Assembly: GCA_020028375.1 (NCBI GenBank)
Contig: JAHZNX010000024.1
Span: 1-13,732 of the forward strand
Source of the DNA: Betaproteobacteria bacterium
GTDB taxonomy: Bacteria; Pseudomonadota; Gammaproteobacteria; Burkholderiales; SG8-41
DNA: 13,732 bases
Direction: 5' to 3'
Shown: piece by piece, positions 6,584 through 13,333 of the stretch
How the letters are laid out: each line of letters starts with the position of its first letter
Position numbering within the stretch: the first letter of the stretch is position 1
The notes under the pieces: model-generated
The model's database searches: none
Told to the model about the DNA's origin: nothing
Seen by the model: only the letters and a program-made list of their open reading frames with translations
Translations under genes and position numbers: made by a program

Positions 6584-7931
6584 ACGCGACCGCGAGTCCG
6601 GGCGGATTTCGCACGCACCAGTACGGCGCCCCGTTTTGCAGGCATTGCTGCTCGCCGGGGCGCTGTGGGCCGTCGCCTGCGCGGCCCCGGCCCAGCAAGC
6701 GAAGCCCGTGGTGGTGCTCGACCGCATCGTGGCCGTGGTGAACAACGAGGTGATCACGCGGGCCGACCTGGACGAGCGTTATCGCTACTCCGCACTGCAG
6801 CTGAATAAGCAGGGCACGCCACTGCCGCCGCGTGAAGCCCTGGAAAAACAGATCCTCGACCGCCTGATCACCGACCACGTGCAGCTGCAGCTCGCCAGGG
6901 AAACCGGGCTGCGCGTGGACGACTCGGAGCTCGACCGCGCGATCCAGCGCATCGCACAGGAGAACAAGCTCACCCTGGAGCAGCTGCGCGCGGCATTGGA
7001 GAAGGACGGCGTGACGTTCCCTCGCTTCCGCGAGGACATACGCAGCGAAATCATCCTGTCGCGCCTGCGCCAGCGCGAAGTTGACAACAGGATCGTGGTC
7101 AGCGAAGGCGAGATCGACAGCTTCATCAACGCCCAGCAGGGGCTCGCCGGACGCGGCGAGCAGTACAACCTTTCCCACATCCTCGTGAGGGTCCCCGAAA
7201 ACGCCAGTCCGCAGCAGATCCAGGCCCGCCGCAGCCGCGCCGAGGAGGCGCTGCAGCAGTTGAGGACGGGCGCGGACTTCCGCCAGGTCGCCGCGGCATT
7301 CTCCGATGCGCCGGACGCCTTGCAAGGCGGTGCCATGGGCTGGCGCGACGGGGTGCGCCTGCCCACGCTGTTCCTCGACGGGTTGAAAAACCTGCAGGCC
7401 GGCCAGGTGGGCCCGCTGCTGCGCAGCGCCAACGGCTTCCATATCATCCGGCTGAACGAGCGGCGCAGCTCGAGCGCTCCCGTGATCGTGCGCCGCACCC
7501 ACGCCCGCCACATCCTGGTGAAGACCAACGAACTGGTGCCGCAAGCCGAGGCGCGCCGGCGGGTCGAATCCCTCAGAGAGCGCCTCGACAACAAGGCCGA
7601 CTTCGCACAGCTCGCGATCCTGTACTCCGAGGACGCGAGCGGCTCCAAGGGTGGCGATCTGGGCTGGCTGTCGCCCGGTGACACCGTCCCCGAGTTCGAA
7701 AGCGCGATGAACTCGCTCGCCCCGGCCGAGATCAGCGGGCCGGTGCAAACACCTTTCGGCTGGCACCTGATCCAGGTGCTGGAGCGGCGCGACGAGGACA
7801 TGTCGCGGGACCGCCAGCGGCTGGCGGCGCAGTCAGCGCTGCGCGCACGCAAGTCCGATGAGTCGTACCAGGAGTGGGTGCGGCAGCTGCGCGACCGGGC
7901 CTACATCGAGGTCCGCCTCGACGAACGCTGA
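6555..7931 (+). CDS. surA: Periplasmic chaperone and peptidyl-prolyl isomerase SurA
   Basis: SurA escorts unfolded outer-membrane proteins, LptD among them, to the BAM complex. The predicted precursor has 458 residues. Residues about 27-46 are a hydrophobic signal segment ending AAPA, with likely cleavage before Q47. The N-terminal chaperone domain follows (VVLDRIVAVVNNEVITRADL). Two parvulin domains come next: P1 at about 203-302 (YNLSHILVRVPE, GGAMGWRDG) and P2 at about 313-412 (THARHILVKTNE, GGDLGWLSPGD). A C-terminal helix closes the protein (YQEWVRQLRDRAYIEVRL). The ATG at 6555 is the only ATG start in a sensible place. It lies 29 bases inside lptD and gives an unusually long 26-residue stretch before the hydrophobic core; a TTG at 6636 would remove it but also the basic residues. 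C42 lies in the signal region, but the lipobox is poor (AVAC). Confidence 0.94.
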   Translation: MAQAHPTTTERDRESGRISHAPVRRPVLQALLLAGALWAVACAAPAQQAKPVVVLDRIVAVVNNEVITRADLDERYRYSALQLNKQGTPLPPREALEKQILDRLITDHVQLQLARETGLRVDDSELDRAIQRIAQENKLTLEQLRAALEKDGVTFPRFREDIRSEIILSRLRQREVDNRIVVSEGEIDSFINAQQGLAGRGEQYNLSHILVRVPENASPQQIQARRSRAEEALQQLRTGADFRQVAAAFSDAPDALQGGAMGWRDGVRLPTLFLDGLKNLQAGQVGPLLRSANGFHIIRLNERRSSSAPVIVRRTHARHILVKTNELVPQAEARRRVESLRERLDNKADFAQLAILYSEDASGSKGGDLGWLSPGDTVPEFESAMNSLAPAEISGPVQTPFGWHLIQVLERRDEDMSRDRQRLAAQSALRARKSDESYQEWVRQLRDRAYIEVRLDER

Positions 7932-9016
7932 TGCCGGCGCCGAAGGCTGAGCGCTCAATGAGCCGTCGCGTCGGGAATCCGCACCTCCACGAGCCCTTCA
8001 ACATTAAGCACACAAGACCCAGGATTCCGCTGGTGGCGGTTACGGCAGGCGAGCCCGCAGGCATCGGGCCCGACCTGTGCGTCGCGCTCGCGCGGCGGCG
8101 ATTACCCGCGCGGATCGTGGTGGTCGCCGACCGCGAGCTGCTCGCGAGCCGCGCGCGCCTGCTCGGCGTGGCGCTCAAGATGGTGCCGCACCCGCCCGGC
8201 ACGCGTACGGCGCCCCGCGCCGGCACGCTTGCGGTGCACCACGTCCCGCTCGCGCGGGCGGTGGTCCCGGGCCGGCTCGATCCCGCCAACAGCGCCTATG
8301 TGCTGCGGACCCTGGAGGCCGCCGCCGACGGCTGCCGCGACGGCGCGTTCGACGCGATGGTTACCGGGCCCCTGCAAAAGAGCGTGATCAACGACGCCGG
8401 CATCGCATTTACCGGGCACACCGAGTACCTCGCGGCGCACACCGGCGCCGGGCACGTGGTGATGATGCTCGTTGGCGGCGGCATGCGCGTTGCGCTCGCG
8501 ACCACGCACCTTCCGTTGGGTGAGGTCGCGCGCCATATCACGGCGCAGAGCCTGGAGCGCACGCTGCGGGTGCTGCGGCGCGATCTCGCGGAGCGTTTCG
8601 CGATCCCCCGGCCGCGCATTCTCGTTGCCGGGCTGAATCCGCACGCCGGCGAGGCGGGTTTTCTCGGCCGGGAGGAGGCCGATATCATCAGCCCGCTGCT
8701 GGCGCGGCTGCGCCACGAAGGGTTCGACGTCGAAGGCCCGCTGCCCGCCGATACGCTGTTCAACCCGCGGCGCTTGAAGGGCTGCGATTGCGTGCTCGCG
8801 ATGTATCACGACCAGGGCCTGCCGGTGCTCAAGTACGCGAGTTTCGGCGCCGGCGTGAATGTCACGCTCGGTCTTCCCATCATCCGCACCTCCGTCGACC
8901 ATGGCACCGCGCTCGAGCTCGCCGGCAGCGGCCGCGCCGGGATCGGGAGCCTGATCGAGGCGATCCGGCTGGCGGCGAAACTCGCCGCACGCCGTGGTCC
9001 GCGGCGCTCCGCATGA
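7931..9016 (+). CDS. pdxA: 4-hydroxythreonine-4-phosphate dehydrogenase
   Basis: PdxA oxidises 4-phosphohydroxy-L-threonine with NAD(P), giving the three-carbon aminoketone used with deoxyxylulose phosphate by PdxJ to make pyridoxine phosphate. It is cytosolic. From the ATG at 7931 the protein has 361 residues against 329 in E. coli. Seen: TAGEPAGIGPDL (38-49), the substrate-contact histidine in TGHTEYL (H163), and the three metal histidines H193 (TTHLPLG), H238 (NPHAGE) and H293 (MYHDQGLP), spaced 45 and 55 apart as in the E. coli enzyme. About 27 extra residues precede the first conserved strand. The start overlaps the surA stop by one base (TGATG). An ATG at 7958 would shorten the extension to about 18 residues and has a GAAGG 11 bases upstream. 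No start codon lies closer to the conserved domain. The 3' end meets the rsmA frame. Confidence 0.94.
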   Translation: MPAPKAERSMSRRVGNPHLHEPFNIKHTRPRIPLVAVTAGEPAGIGPDLCVALARRRLPARIVVVADRELLASRARLLGVALKMVPHPPGTRTAPRAGTLAVHHVPLARAVVPGRLDPANSAYVLRTLEAAADGCRDGAFDAMVTGPLQKSVINDAGIAFTGHTEYLAAHTGAGHVVMMLVGGGMRVALATTHLPLGEVARHITAQSLERTLRVLRRDLAERFAIPRPRILVAGLNPHAGEAGFLGREEADIISPLLARLRHEGFDVEGPLPADTLFNPRRLKGCDCVLAMYHDQGLPVLKYASFGAGVNVTLGLPIIRTSVDHGTALELAGSGRAGIGSLIEAIRLAAKLAARRGPRRSA

Positions 9017-9042
9017 GGCGCGTCCCGGGGACGCGGCCCGTC

Positions 9043-9840
9043 ATGCGCCACGTTCCCCGCAAGCGCTTCGGTCAGAACTTCCTCATCGACGAGGCGGCGA
9101 TCGCCGCCATCGTGGCCGCCATCGCGCCGCAGCCGCGCGATCGCATGGTGGAGATCGGCCCGGGACTGGGAGCGCTCACGCGGCCGCTCGCCGCGCGGCT
9201 CGAGCACCTGCACCTGATCGAGATCGACCGCGACATCGTCGCGCGCCTGCGCGCCGACTTTCCTGCCGGGCGCGTCACCGTCCACGAGGGCGACGCGCTG
9301 CGCTTTGACTTCGGCGCGCTCGGGCCGCGGCTGCGCGTCGTGGGCAATCTGCCTTACAACATATCCACGCCGCTGCTGTTCCATCTCGCCCGGCACGTTG
9401 CGGGGATAGAGGATATCCACGTCATGCTGCAGAAGGAGGTCGTGGAACGGATGGTCGCGTCGCCCTCGAGCTCCGACTACGGCCGGCTCTCGGTGATGCT
9501 GCAATACCGCTTTCGGATGGAGCCGGTCCTCGCCGTACCCGCCGGCGCGTTCCGCCCGGTTCCCAGGGTGGAATCCGCCGTGGTGCGCATGGCGCCATTC
9601 GCGCCCCTTCCGCATCCCGCAGCCGACGAAGCCGCTCTCGCGAAGATCGTGGCGGCCGCGTTCGCGCGGCGCCGCAAGACTCTGCGCAACGCATTGCGCG
9701 CCTGCTTCACGGATGCGGACTTCGAGCGGCTCGGAGTGGACAAAGGACTGCGCGCGCAAGACCTGGCGGTCGCCGACTTCGTGCGCCTCGCGGACCACGC
9801 GGCAGGACTTTCCGGGGCCCGGTCCGCGGAAAAATTCTAG
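9043..9840 (+). CDS. rsmA: 16S rRNA (A1518/A1519) dimethyladenosine transferase
   Basis: RsmA (KsgA) dimethylates two adjacent adenosines near the 3' end of 16S rRNA late in small-subunit assembly, using S-adenosylmethionine. From the ATG at 9043 it has 265 residues. Seen: RKRFGQNFL at 6-14, methyltransferase motif I EIGPGLG (37-43), E60 and D62 after the second strand, GDAL (83-86), the catalytic NLPY (102-105) and MLQKEVVERM. The C-terminal domain contains RRKTLRNAL. I chose 9043 because MRHVPRKRFGQNF matches the normal family beginning and GGGGA lies 11 bases upstream. An in-frame ATG at 9013 overlaps the pdxA stop (ATGA) and would add ten residues; that geometry favours coupling, so it cannot be excluded. 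The lptD-surA-pdxA-rsmA order is conserved in many proteobacteria. Confidence 0.94.
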   Translation: MRHVPRKRFGQNFLIDEAAIAAIVAAIAPQPRDRMVEIGPGLGALTRPLAARLEHLHLIEIDRDIVARLRADFPAGRVTVHEGDALRFDFGALGPRLRVVGNLPYNISTPLLFHLARHVAGIEDIHVMLQKEVVERMVASPSSSDYGRLSVMLQYRFRMEPVLAVPAGAFRPVPRVESAVVRMAPFAPLPHPAADEAALAKIVAAAFARRRKTLRNALRACFTDADFERLGVDKGLRAQDLAVADFVRLADHAAGLSGARSAEKF

Positions 9841-9863
9841 GAATCGAGCCGACGCGGGCCCGA

Positions 9864-10250
<387 letters not shown>

Positions 10251-10251
10251 G

Positions 10252-10440
10252 CTAGATTTCCACCATCTCGAAGTCCTCCTTGCGCGCCCCGCACTCCGGG
10301 CACGTCCAGTTCACCGGCACATCCTCCCAGCGGGTGCCGGGCGCAATGCCCTCGTCGGGAAGTCCTGCGCCCTCGTCGTAGATGAATCCGCAGATGAGGC
10401 ACATGTAGGTCTTGTAGACGCGGGTTTCGGCGGTGGTCAT
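10252..10440 (-). CDS. Rubredoxin
   Basis: This is a 62-residue one-iron electron carrier of the cytosol. The iron is held by four cysteines in two pairs, C14-x-x-C17 (MCLICGF) and C47-x-x-C50 (CPECGA). The surrounding pattern IYDEGAGLPDEGI...PGTRWEDVPVNWTCPECG is that of classical rubredoxins with no extension. In aerobic proteobacteria such proteins serve as electron donors in various oxidative processes; the partner cannot be told from this window. The gene is first in a two-gene unit with gloA and is divergent from thiD. A good promoter lies at 10470-10498 (TTGGTC, 17 bases, TAGAAT), with a predicted RNA start near 10463. No strong Shine-Dalgarno sequence precedes the ATG. Confidence 0.95.
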   Translation of the reverse strand: MTTAETRVYKTYMCLICGFIYDEGAGLPDEGIAPGTRWEDVPVNWTCPECGARKEDFEMVEI

Positions 10441-10460
10441 GCAGGCTGGCGGTTTTAAGT

Positions 10461-10475
10461 TAGAATCGAATTCTA
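10461..10475. promoter_or_regulatory. Palindrome formed by two opposed -10 hexamers
   Basis: TAGAAT on the plus strand (10461-10466) and TAGAAT on the minus strand (10470-10475) are separated by three bases and form a 6-base-arm inverted repeat in an AT-rich patch. The minus-strand copy has a good -35 element. The plus-strand copy, facing thiD, has none at 16-18 bases, so it is a weak thiD promoter candidate. The whole 86-base gap between the two genes holds nothing else I can identify, including no TPP riboswitch. Confidence 0.4.
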
Positions 10476-10498
10476 GCGAATCGTCCTGCCGCGACCAA
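10470..10498 (-). promoter_or_regulatory. Sigma-70-like promoter of the rubredoxin-gloA unit
   Basis: On the minus strand a -35 hexamer TTGGTC (10493-10498) is followed by a 17-base spacer and a -10 hexamer TAGAAT (10470-10475). Four of six and five of six bases match consensus. The predicted start near 10463 leaves a leader of about 22 bases before the rubredoxin ATG. The -10 forms an inverted repeat with a second TAGAAT facing thiD. Confidence 0.55.
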
Positions 10499-10526
10499 CC
10501 GCGCGGGCGCCTCCGACTCCTTGCGC

Positions 10527-11372
10527 ATGGCCGACCTCCCTCCCATCGTCCTCGTGTTTGCCGCGACCGATCCCAGCGGCGGTGCGGGCCTGCAGTCGGA
10601 CATCATGACACTCTCCAGCATGGGCTGCCACCCGCTGTCGGTGGTGACCGCGATCACCGTCCAGGACACCATGGGCGTCGATGACGTCAGTCCGATCGAC
10701 GCAGATTGGGTCGCCGACCAGGCGCGCTGCGTGCTGGAGGACATGCCGGTCGCCGCGTTCAAGATCGGCCTGCTGGGAAATCTCGAGCAAATCGCCGTTA
10801 TCGCGGAGGTGGTATCCGACTATCCCGAGGTGCCGCTGGTGCTCGACCCGGTGCTCGCGTCCGGACGCGGCGACGAACTGGTCACGGAGGAAATGGTGGC
10901 CGCGCTGAGGGAGTTGCTCATTCCGCAGACCACCATCCTCACCCCCAACAGCCTCGAGGCACGCCGCCTGGCAGGCGAAGAAAACGAGGAGGGCGGCGGT
11001 CCCGATCTCGCCGAATGCGCGAAGCGAATCATCGCGAGCGGGTGCGAGTACGTGCTCGTGACCGGCACCCACGAGAACACGTCCCAGGTCGTCAACACCC
11101 TCTACGGCCAGAACGGCGTGGTGCGCAGCGACAGCTGGCCGCGCCTGCCCGGCTCCTACCACGGATCGGGATGCACGCTCGCCGCCGCCATCGCCGCCAC
11201 CGTCGCCAACGGGCTGGAAGTGAGCGATGCGGTCAAGGACGCGCAGGAGTACACCTGGCAGACGCTCAAGGCGGCATTCCGCCCTGGCATGGGCCAGCAC
11301 ATTCCGGACCGCTTGTTTTGGGCGCGCGACGAGGCCGAAACCGGTGGAGGCGGAGGTGGAGGCAAGGCGTGA
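10527..11372 (+). CDS. thiD: Hydroxymethylpyrimidine/phosphomethylpyrimidine kinase
   Basis: ThiD is a ribokinase-fold enzyme that phosphorylates the thiamine pyrimidine precursor HMP to HMP-P and then to HMP-PP. Its product is joined to the thiazole by ThiE, encoded next. The protein has 281 residues against about 266 in E. coli. Seen: the substrate-binding start ATDPSGGAGLQSD (13-25), VTAITVQDT (40-48), LDPVLASGRGDEL (106-118), LTPNSLEA (138-145) and the anion-hole region HGSGCTLAAA (212-221) with the conserved cysteine C216. The DPV segment lacks the lysine of the common DPVMVAKSG form, so whether both phosphorylations are carried out is not certain. The C-terminus is an unusual run of seven glycines (273-279) then KA; its codons double as ribosome-binding sequence for thiE. 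The ATG at 10527 is preferred over the TTG at 10521. Confidence 0.91.
   Translation: MADLPPIVLVFAATDPSGGAGLQSDIMTLSSMGCHPLSVVTAITVQDTMGVDDVSPIDADWVADQARCVLEDMPVAAFKIGLLGNLEQIAVIAEVVSDYPEVPLVLDPVLASGRGDELVTEEMVAALRELLIPQTTILTPNSLEARRLAGEENEEGGGPDLAECAKRIIASGCEYVLVTGTHENTSQVVNTLYGQNGVVRSDSWPRLPGSYHGSGCTLAAAIAATVANGLEVSDAVKDAQEYTWQTLKAAFRPGMGQHIPDRLFWARDEAETGGGGGGGKA
11346..11362 (+). promoter_or_regulatory. Triple Shine-Dalgarno sequence for thiE inside thiD
   Basis: GGAGG occurs three times at 6-base intervals (11346-11350, 11352-11356, 11358-11362). The last copy is six bases before the thiE GTG, an ideal distance. The run is the coding sequence of the ThiD glycine tail. Confidence 0.7.
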
Positions 11373-12016
11373 CGCGCGGGATCTCTGGGTTGTACGCCGT
11401 CACGCCCGACGTCGCCGACACGCCTCGCCTCATCGCCACGGCACAAGCGGCGCTCGCCGGTGGTGCACGCCTGCTGCAGTACCGCAACAAGTCGGCGGCT
11501 CCGCCCTTGCGGCTCGCGCAGGCGCGCGCCCTGCTCGCGCTGTGCCGGAAGTTCCGGGTTCCCCTCATCGTCAACGACCATCCCGATCTCGCCCTGGCCG
11601 CGGATGCGGATGGCGTGCACCTTGGCGCCGACGACGGTTCGCTCGCGGCAGCGCGCGCGCAGCTCGGGCCGGCACGACTCCTCGGCGCTTCGTGTTACGA
11701 CCGGCTCGAGCTCGCGATCGAGGCCGAGCGTCTCGGCGCCGATTATGTCGCGTTCGGAAGCTTCTACCCCTCCCGCGTGAAGCCGGGCGCAGTGCGCGCG
11801 CCGCTCGCCCTGTTGCGCGAGGCCAGGCGCCGCCTGTCGATACCGGTGGTGGCGATAGGCGGCATCACGCACGAGAACGCGCCGCAGCTGATCGCCGCCG
11901 GAGCGCATTGCGTTGCTGTGATTTCCGCGCTGTTCGACGCGGATGATGTCAGGCTCGCGGCGCGGCGCTTCAGCGCGCTGTTTCCGCAGCCAGAGCCGGC
12001 AACGCGTCTTTCGTAG
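11369..12016 (+). CDS. thiE: Thiamine-phosphate synthase
   Basis: ThiE condenses HMP-PP with hydroxyethylthiazole phosphate to give thiamine phosphate. It is a TIM-barrel enzyme of the cytosol. From the GTG at 11369 it has 215 residues, the family norm. Seen: GLYAVTPD (7-14), the pyrophosphate-binding QYRNKSA (37-43, usually YRDK or YRNK), LIVNDHPDLALAADADGVHLGADD (66-89), GASCYDRLE (106-114), YVAFGSFYPSRVKPG (126-140) and the phosphate-binding VAIGGI (161-166). The GTG overlaps the thiD stop (GTGA) and is preceded by three GGAGG sequences, so it is well supported. In-frame codons upstream are shadow sequence within thiD. hemL starts nine bases after the stop. Confidence 0.94.
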   Translation: MTRGISGLYAVTPDVADTPRLIATAQAALAGGARLLQYRNKSAAPPLRLAQARALLALCRKFRVPLIVNDHPDLALAADADGVHLGADDGSLAAARAQLGPARLLGASCYDRLELAIEAERLGADYVAFGSFYPSRVKPGAVRAPLALLREARRRLSIPVVAIGGITHENAPQLIAAGAHCVAVISALFDADDVRLAARRFSALFPQPEPATRLS

Positions 12017-12025
12017 CCAGACACG

Positions 12026-13309
12026 ATGAAACGCAGCCAAACGCTGTTCCGGCGCGCGCAGCTCGTCATCCCGGCCGGCGTCAACTCGCCGGTGCGCGCC
12101 TTCGGTTCGGTGGGCGGCACGCCGCCGTTCCTCCAGCGCGGCAGGGGCGCACAGGTATGGGACGCCGACGGCCGCGCCTACGTCGACTACGTCGGGTCGT
12201 GGGGACCGCTCGTCGTCGGCCACGCCCATCCCGAGGTCGTGGCCGCCGCGCAGCAGGCGGCCGAGCGCGGGCTCTCCTTCGGCGCTCCCACGGAGCCGGA
12301 GGTCGAGCTGGCGGAGCTGCTCTGCCGGCTGGTTCCGTCCCTCGAGCAAGTGCGGCTCACGAGTTCGGGGACTGAGGCGACCATGAGCGCGATTCGCCTG
12401 GCGCGCGGCCATACCGGCCGGCACAGAATCGTCAAGTTCGAGGGCTGTTATCACGGCCACGCCGACGCGCTGCTGGTCAAGGCGGGCTCCGGCGCGCTCA
12501 CCTTCGGGCAGCCGTCTTCGGCGGGCGTGCCGCCGGCAACCGCCGCCGATACCGTGGTTCTGGAGTACAACAACGAGAGCGCGCTGGAGCAGGCCTTCGA
12601 GCGGGAGGGGGCCGCGATCGCCGCCGCCATCGTGGAGCCGGTCGCCGGCAACATGAATCTCGTGGCGCCACGGCCGGGTTTCCTCGAGTCGTTGCGCAGG
12701 CTCTGCACGCGCCACGGCGCCGTGCTTATCTTCGACGAGGTGATGACCGGCTTTCGTGTCGCGCTCGGGGGCGCGCAGGCGCTCTACGGCGTCACGCCCG
12801 ACCTGACCACGCTCGGCAAGGTGATCGGGGGCGGGCTGCCGGTCGGTGCGTTCGGCGGGCGCCGCGACATCATGCAGGCGATTGCCCCGCTCGGGCCGGT
12901 GTACCAGGCGGGCACGCTTTCCGGCAACCCGGTCGCGGTCGCCGCGGGGCTCGCGACGCTCAAGCTGGTTCAGGCGGCCGGATTCTACGACCGCCTCGCG
13001 GCAACGGCGCGCGCGCTCTGCGAAGGGCTCGCTCGCGCCGCGCGGGAGCAGGGCGTACCGTTTTCGGCGGCGAGCGTCGGCGGCATGTTCGGCATCTTCT
13101 TCCGCTCGACCCCGCCCGCGAGCTTCGCCGAGGTCCTGCAATGCGACCGGGAAGCGTTCAACCGCTTCTTCCACGCCATGCTCGGCGCCGGAATCTATCT
13201 TGCGCCCTCGGCTTATGAGGCGGGATTCGTTTCCTCCGCTCACGGCGAGGCGGAGATCGCGCGCACGATCAGCGCCGCCAGAACGGTCTTTGCGGGCCTG
13301 CGATCCTGA
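12026..13309 (+). CDS. hemL: Glutamate-1-semialdehyde 2,1-aminomutase
   Basis: HemL moves the amino group of glutamate-1-semialdehyde to give 5-aminolevulinate, the first dedicated tetrapyrrole precursor in the C5 (tRNA-glutamate) pathway. It is a PLP enzyme of aminotransferase class III with 427 residues, the usual length. Seen: the N-terminal signature SQTLFRRAQLVIPAGVNSPV, SSGTEATMSAIRLARG for phosphate binding of the cofactor, FEGCYHGHADALLVKAGSG, IFDEVMTGFRV with the PLP-ring aspartate, and the Schiff-base lysine K265 in TTLGKVIGGGLPVGAFGGR. The C-terminal part contains FNRFFHAMLGAGIYLAPSAYEAGF. The ATG at 12026 lies just before the conserved N-terminus; the Shine-Dalgarno sequence is weak, so translation may depend on ribosomes finishing thiE. 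Its presence indicates that this organism makes haem precursors from glutamate and not from glycine and succinyl-CoA. Confidence 0.97.
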   Translation: MKRSQTLFRRAQLVIPAGVNSPVRAFGSVGGTPPFLQRGRGAQVWDADGRAYVDYVGSWGPLVVGHAHPEVVAAAQQAAERGLSFGAPTEPEVELAELLCRLVPSLEQVRLTSSGTEATMSAIRLARGHTGRHRIVKFEGCYHGHADALLVKAGSGALTFGQPSSAGVPPATAADTVVLEYNNESALEQAFEREGAAIAAAIVEPVAGNMNLVAPRPGFLESLRRLCTRHGAVLIFDEVMTGFRVALGGAQALYGVTPDLTTLGKVIGGGLPVGAFGGRRDIMQAIAPLGPVYQAGTLSGNPVAVAAGLATLKLVQAAGFYDRLAATARALCEGLARAAREQGVPFSAASVGGMFGIFFRSTPPASFAEVLQCDREAFNRFFHAMLGAGIYLAPSAYEAGFVSSAHGEAEIARTISAARTVFAGLRS

Positions 13310-13333
13310 CGCGCCCTGCGGTGCGGGCCGGGA

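Noticed and set aside
6672..6682. Lipobox-like AVAC in the SurA signal region.
   Set aside because: Position -3 is alanine instead of leucine or valine, SurA is a soluble periplasmic protein, and a normal AAPA cleavage site follows directly.
6216..7766. A 1.5-kb minus-strand frame opposite lptD and surA.
   Set aside because: Shadow of surA and the end of lptD; no start context, signal or family signature.
9841..9863. Possible bidirectional terminator between rsmA and gloA.
   Set aside because: Only a short CGGGCCCG palindrome without usable loop or T-run is visible.
10441..10526. Possible TPP riboswitch upstream of thiD.
   Set aside because: The gap is only 86 bases, and neither conserved THI-box segment (such as CTGAGA) is present.
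11156..13243. A 2.1-kb open frame on the minus strand, opposite thiD, thiE and hemL.
   Set aside because: Same reasons: low-complexity charged composition, no motif, and the opposite strand carries well-supported genes.
13310..13333. Possible terminator between hemL and the cytochrome gene.
   Set aside because: The best pairing, GCCC with GGGC, is four base pairs with mismatches inside and no T-run.
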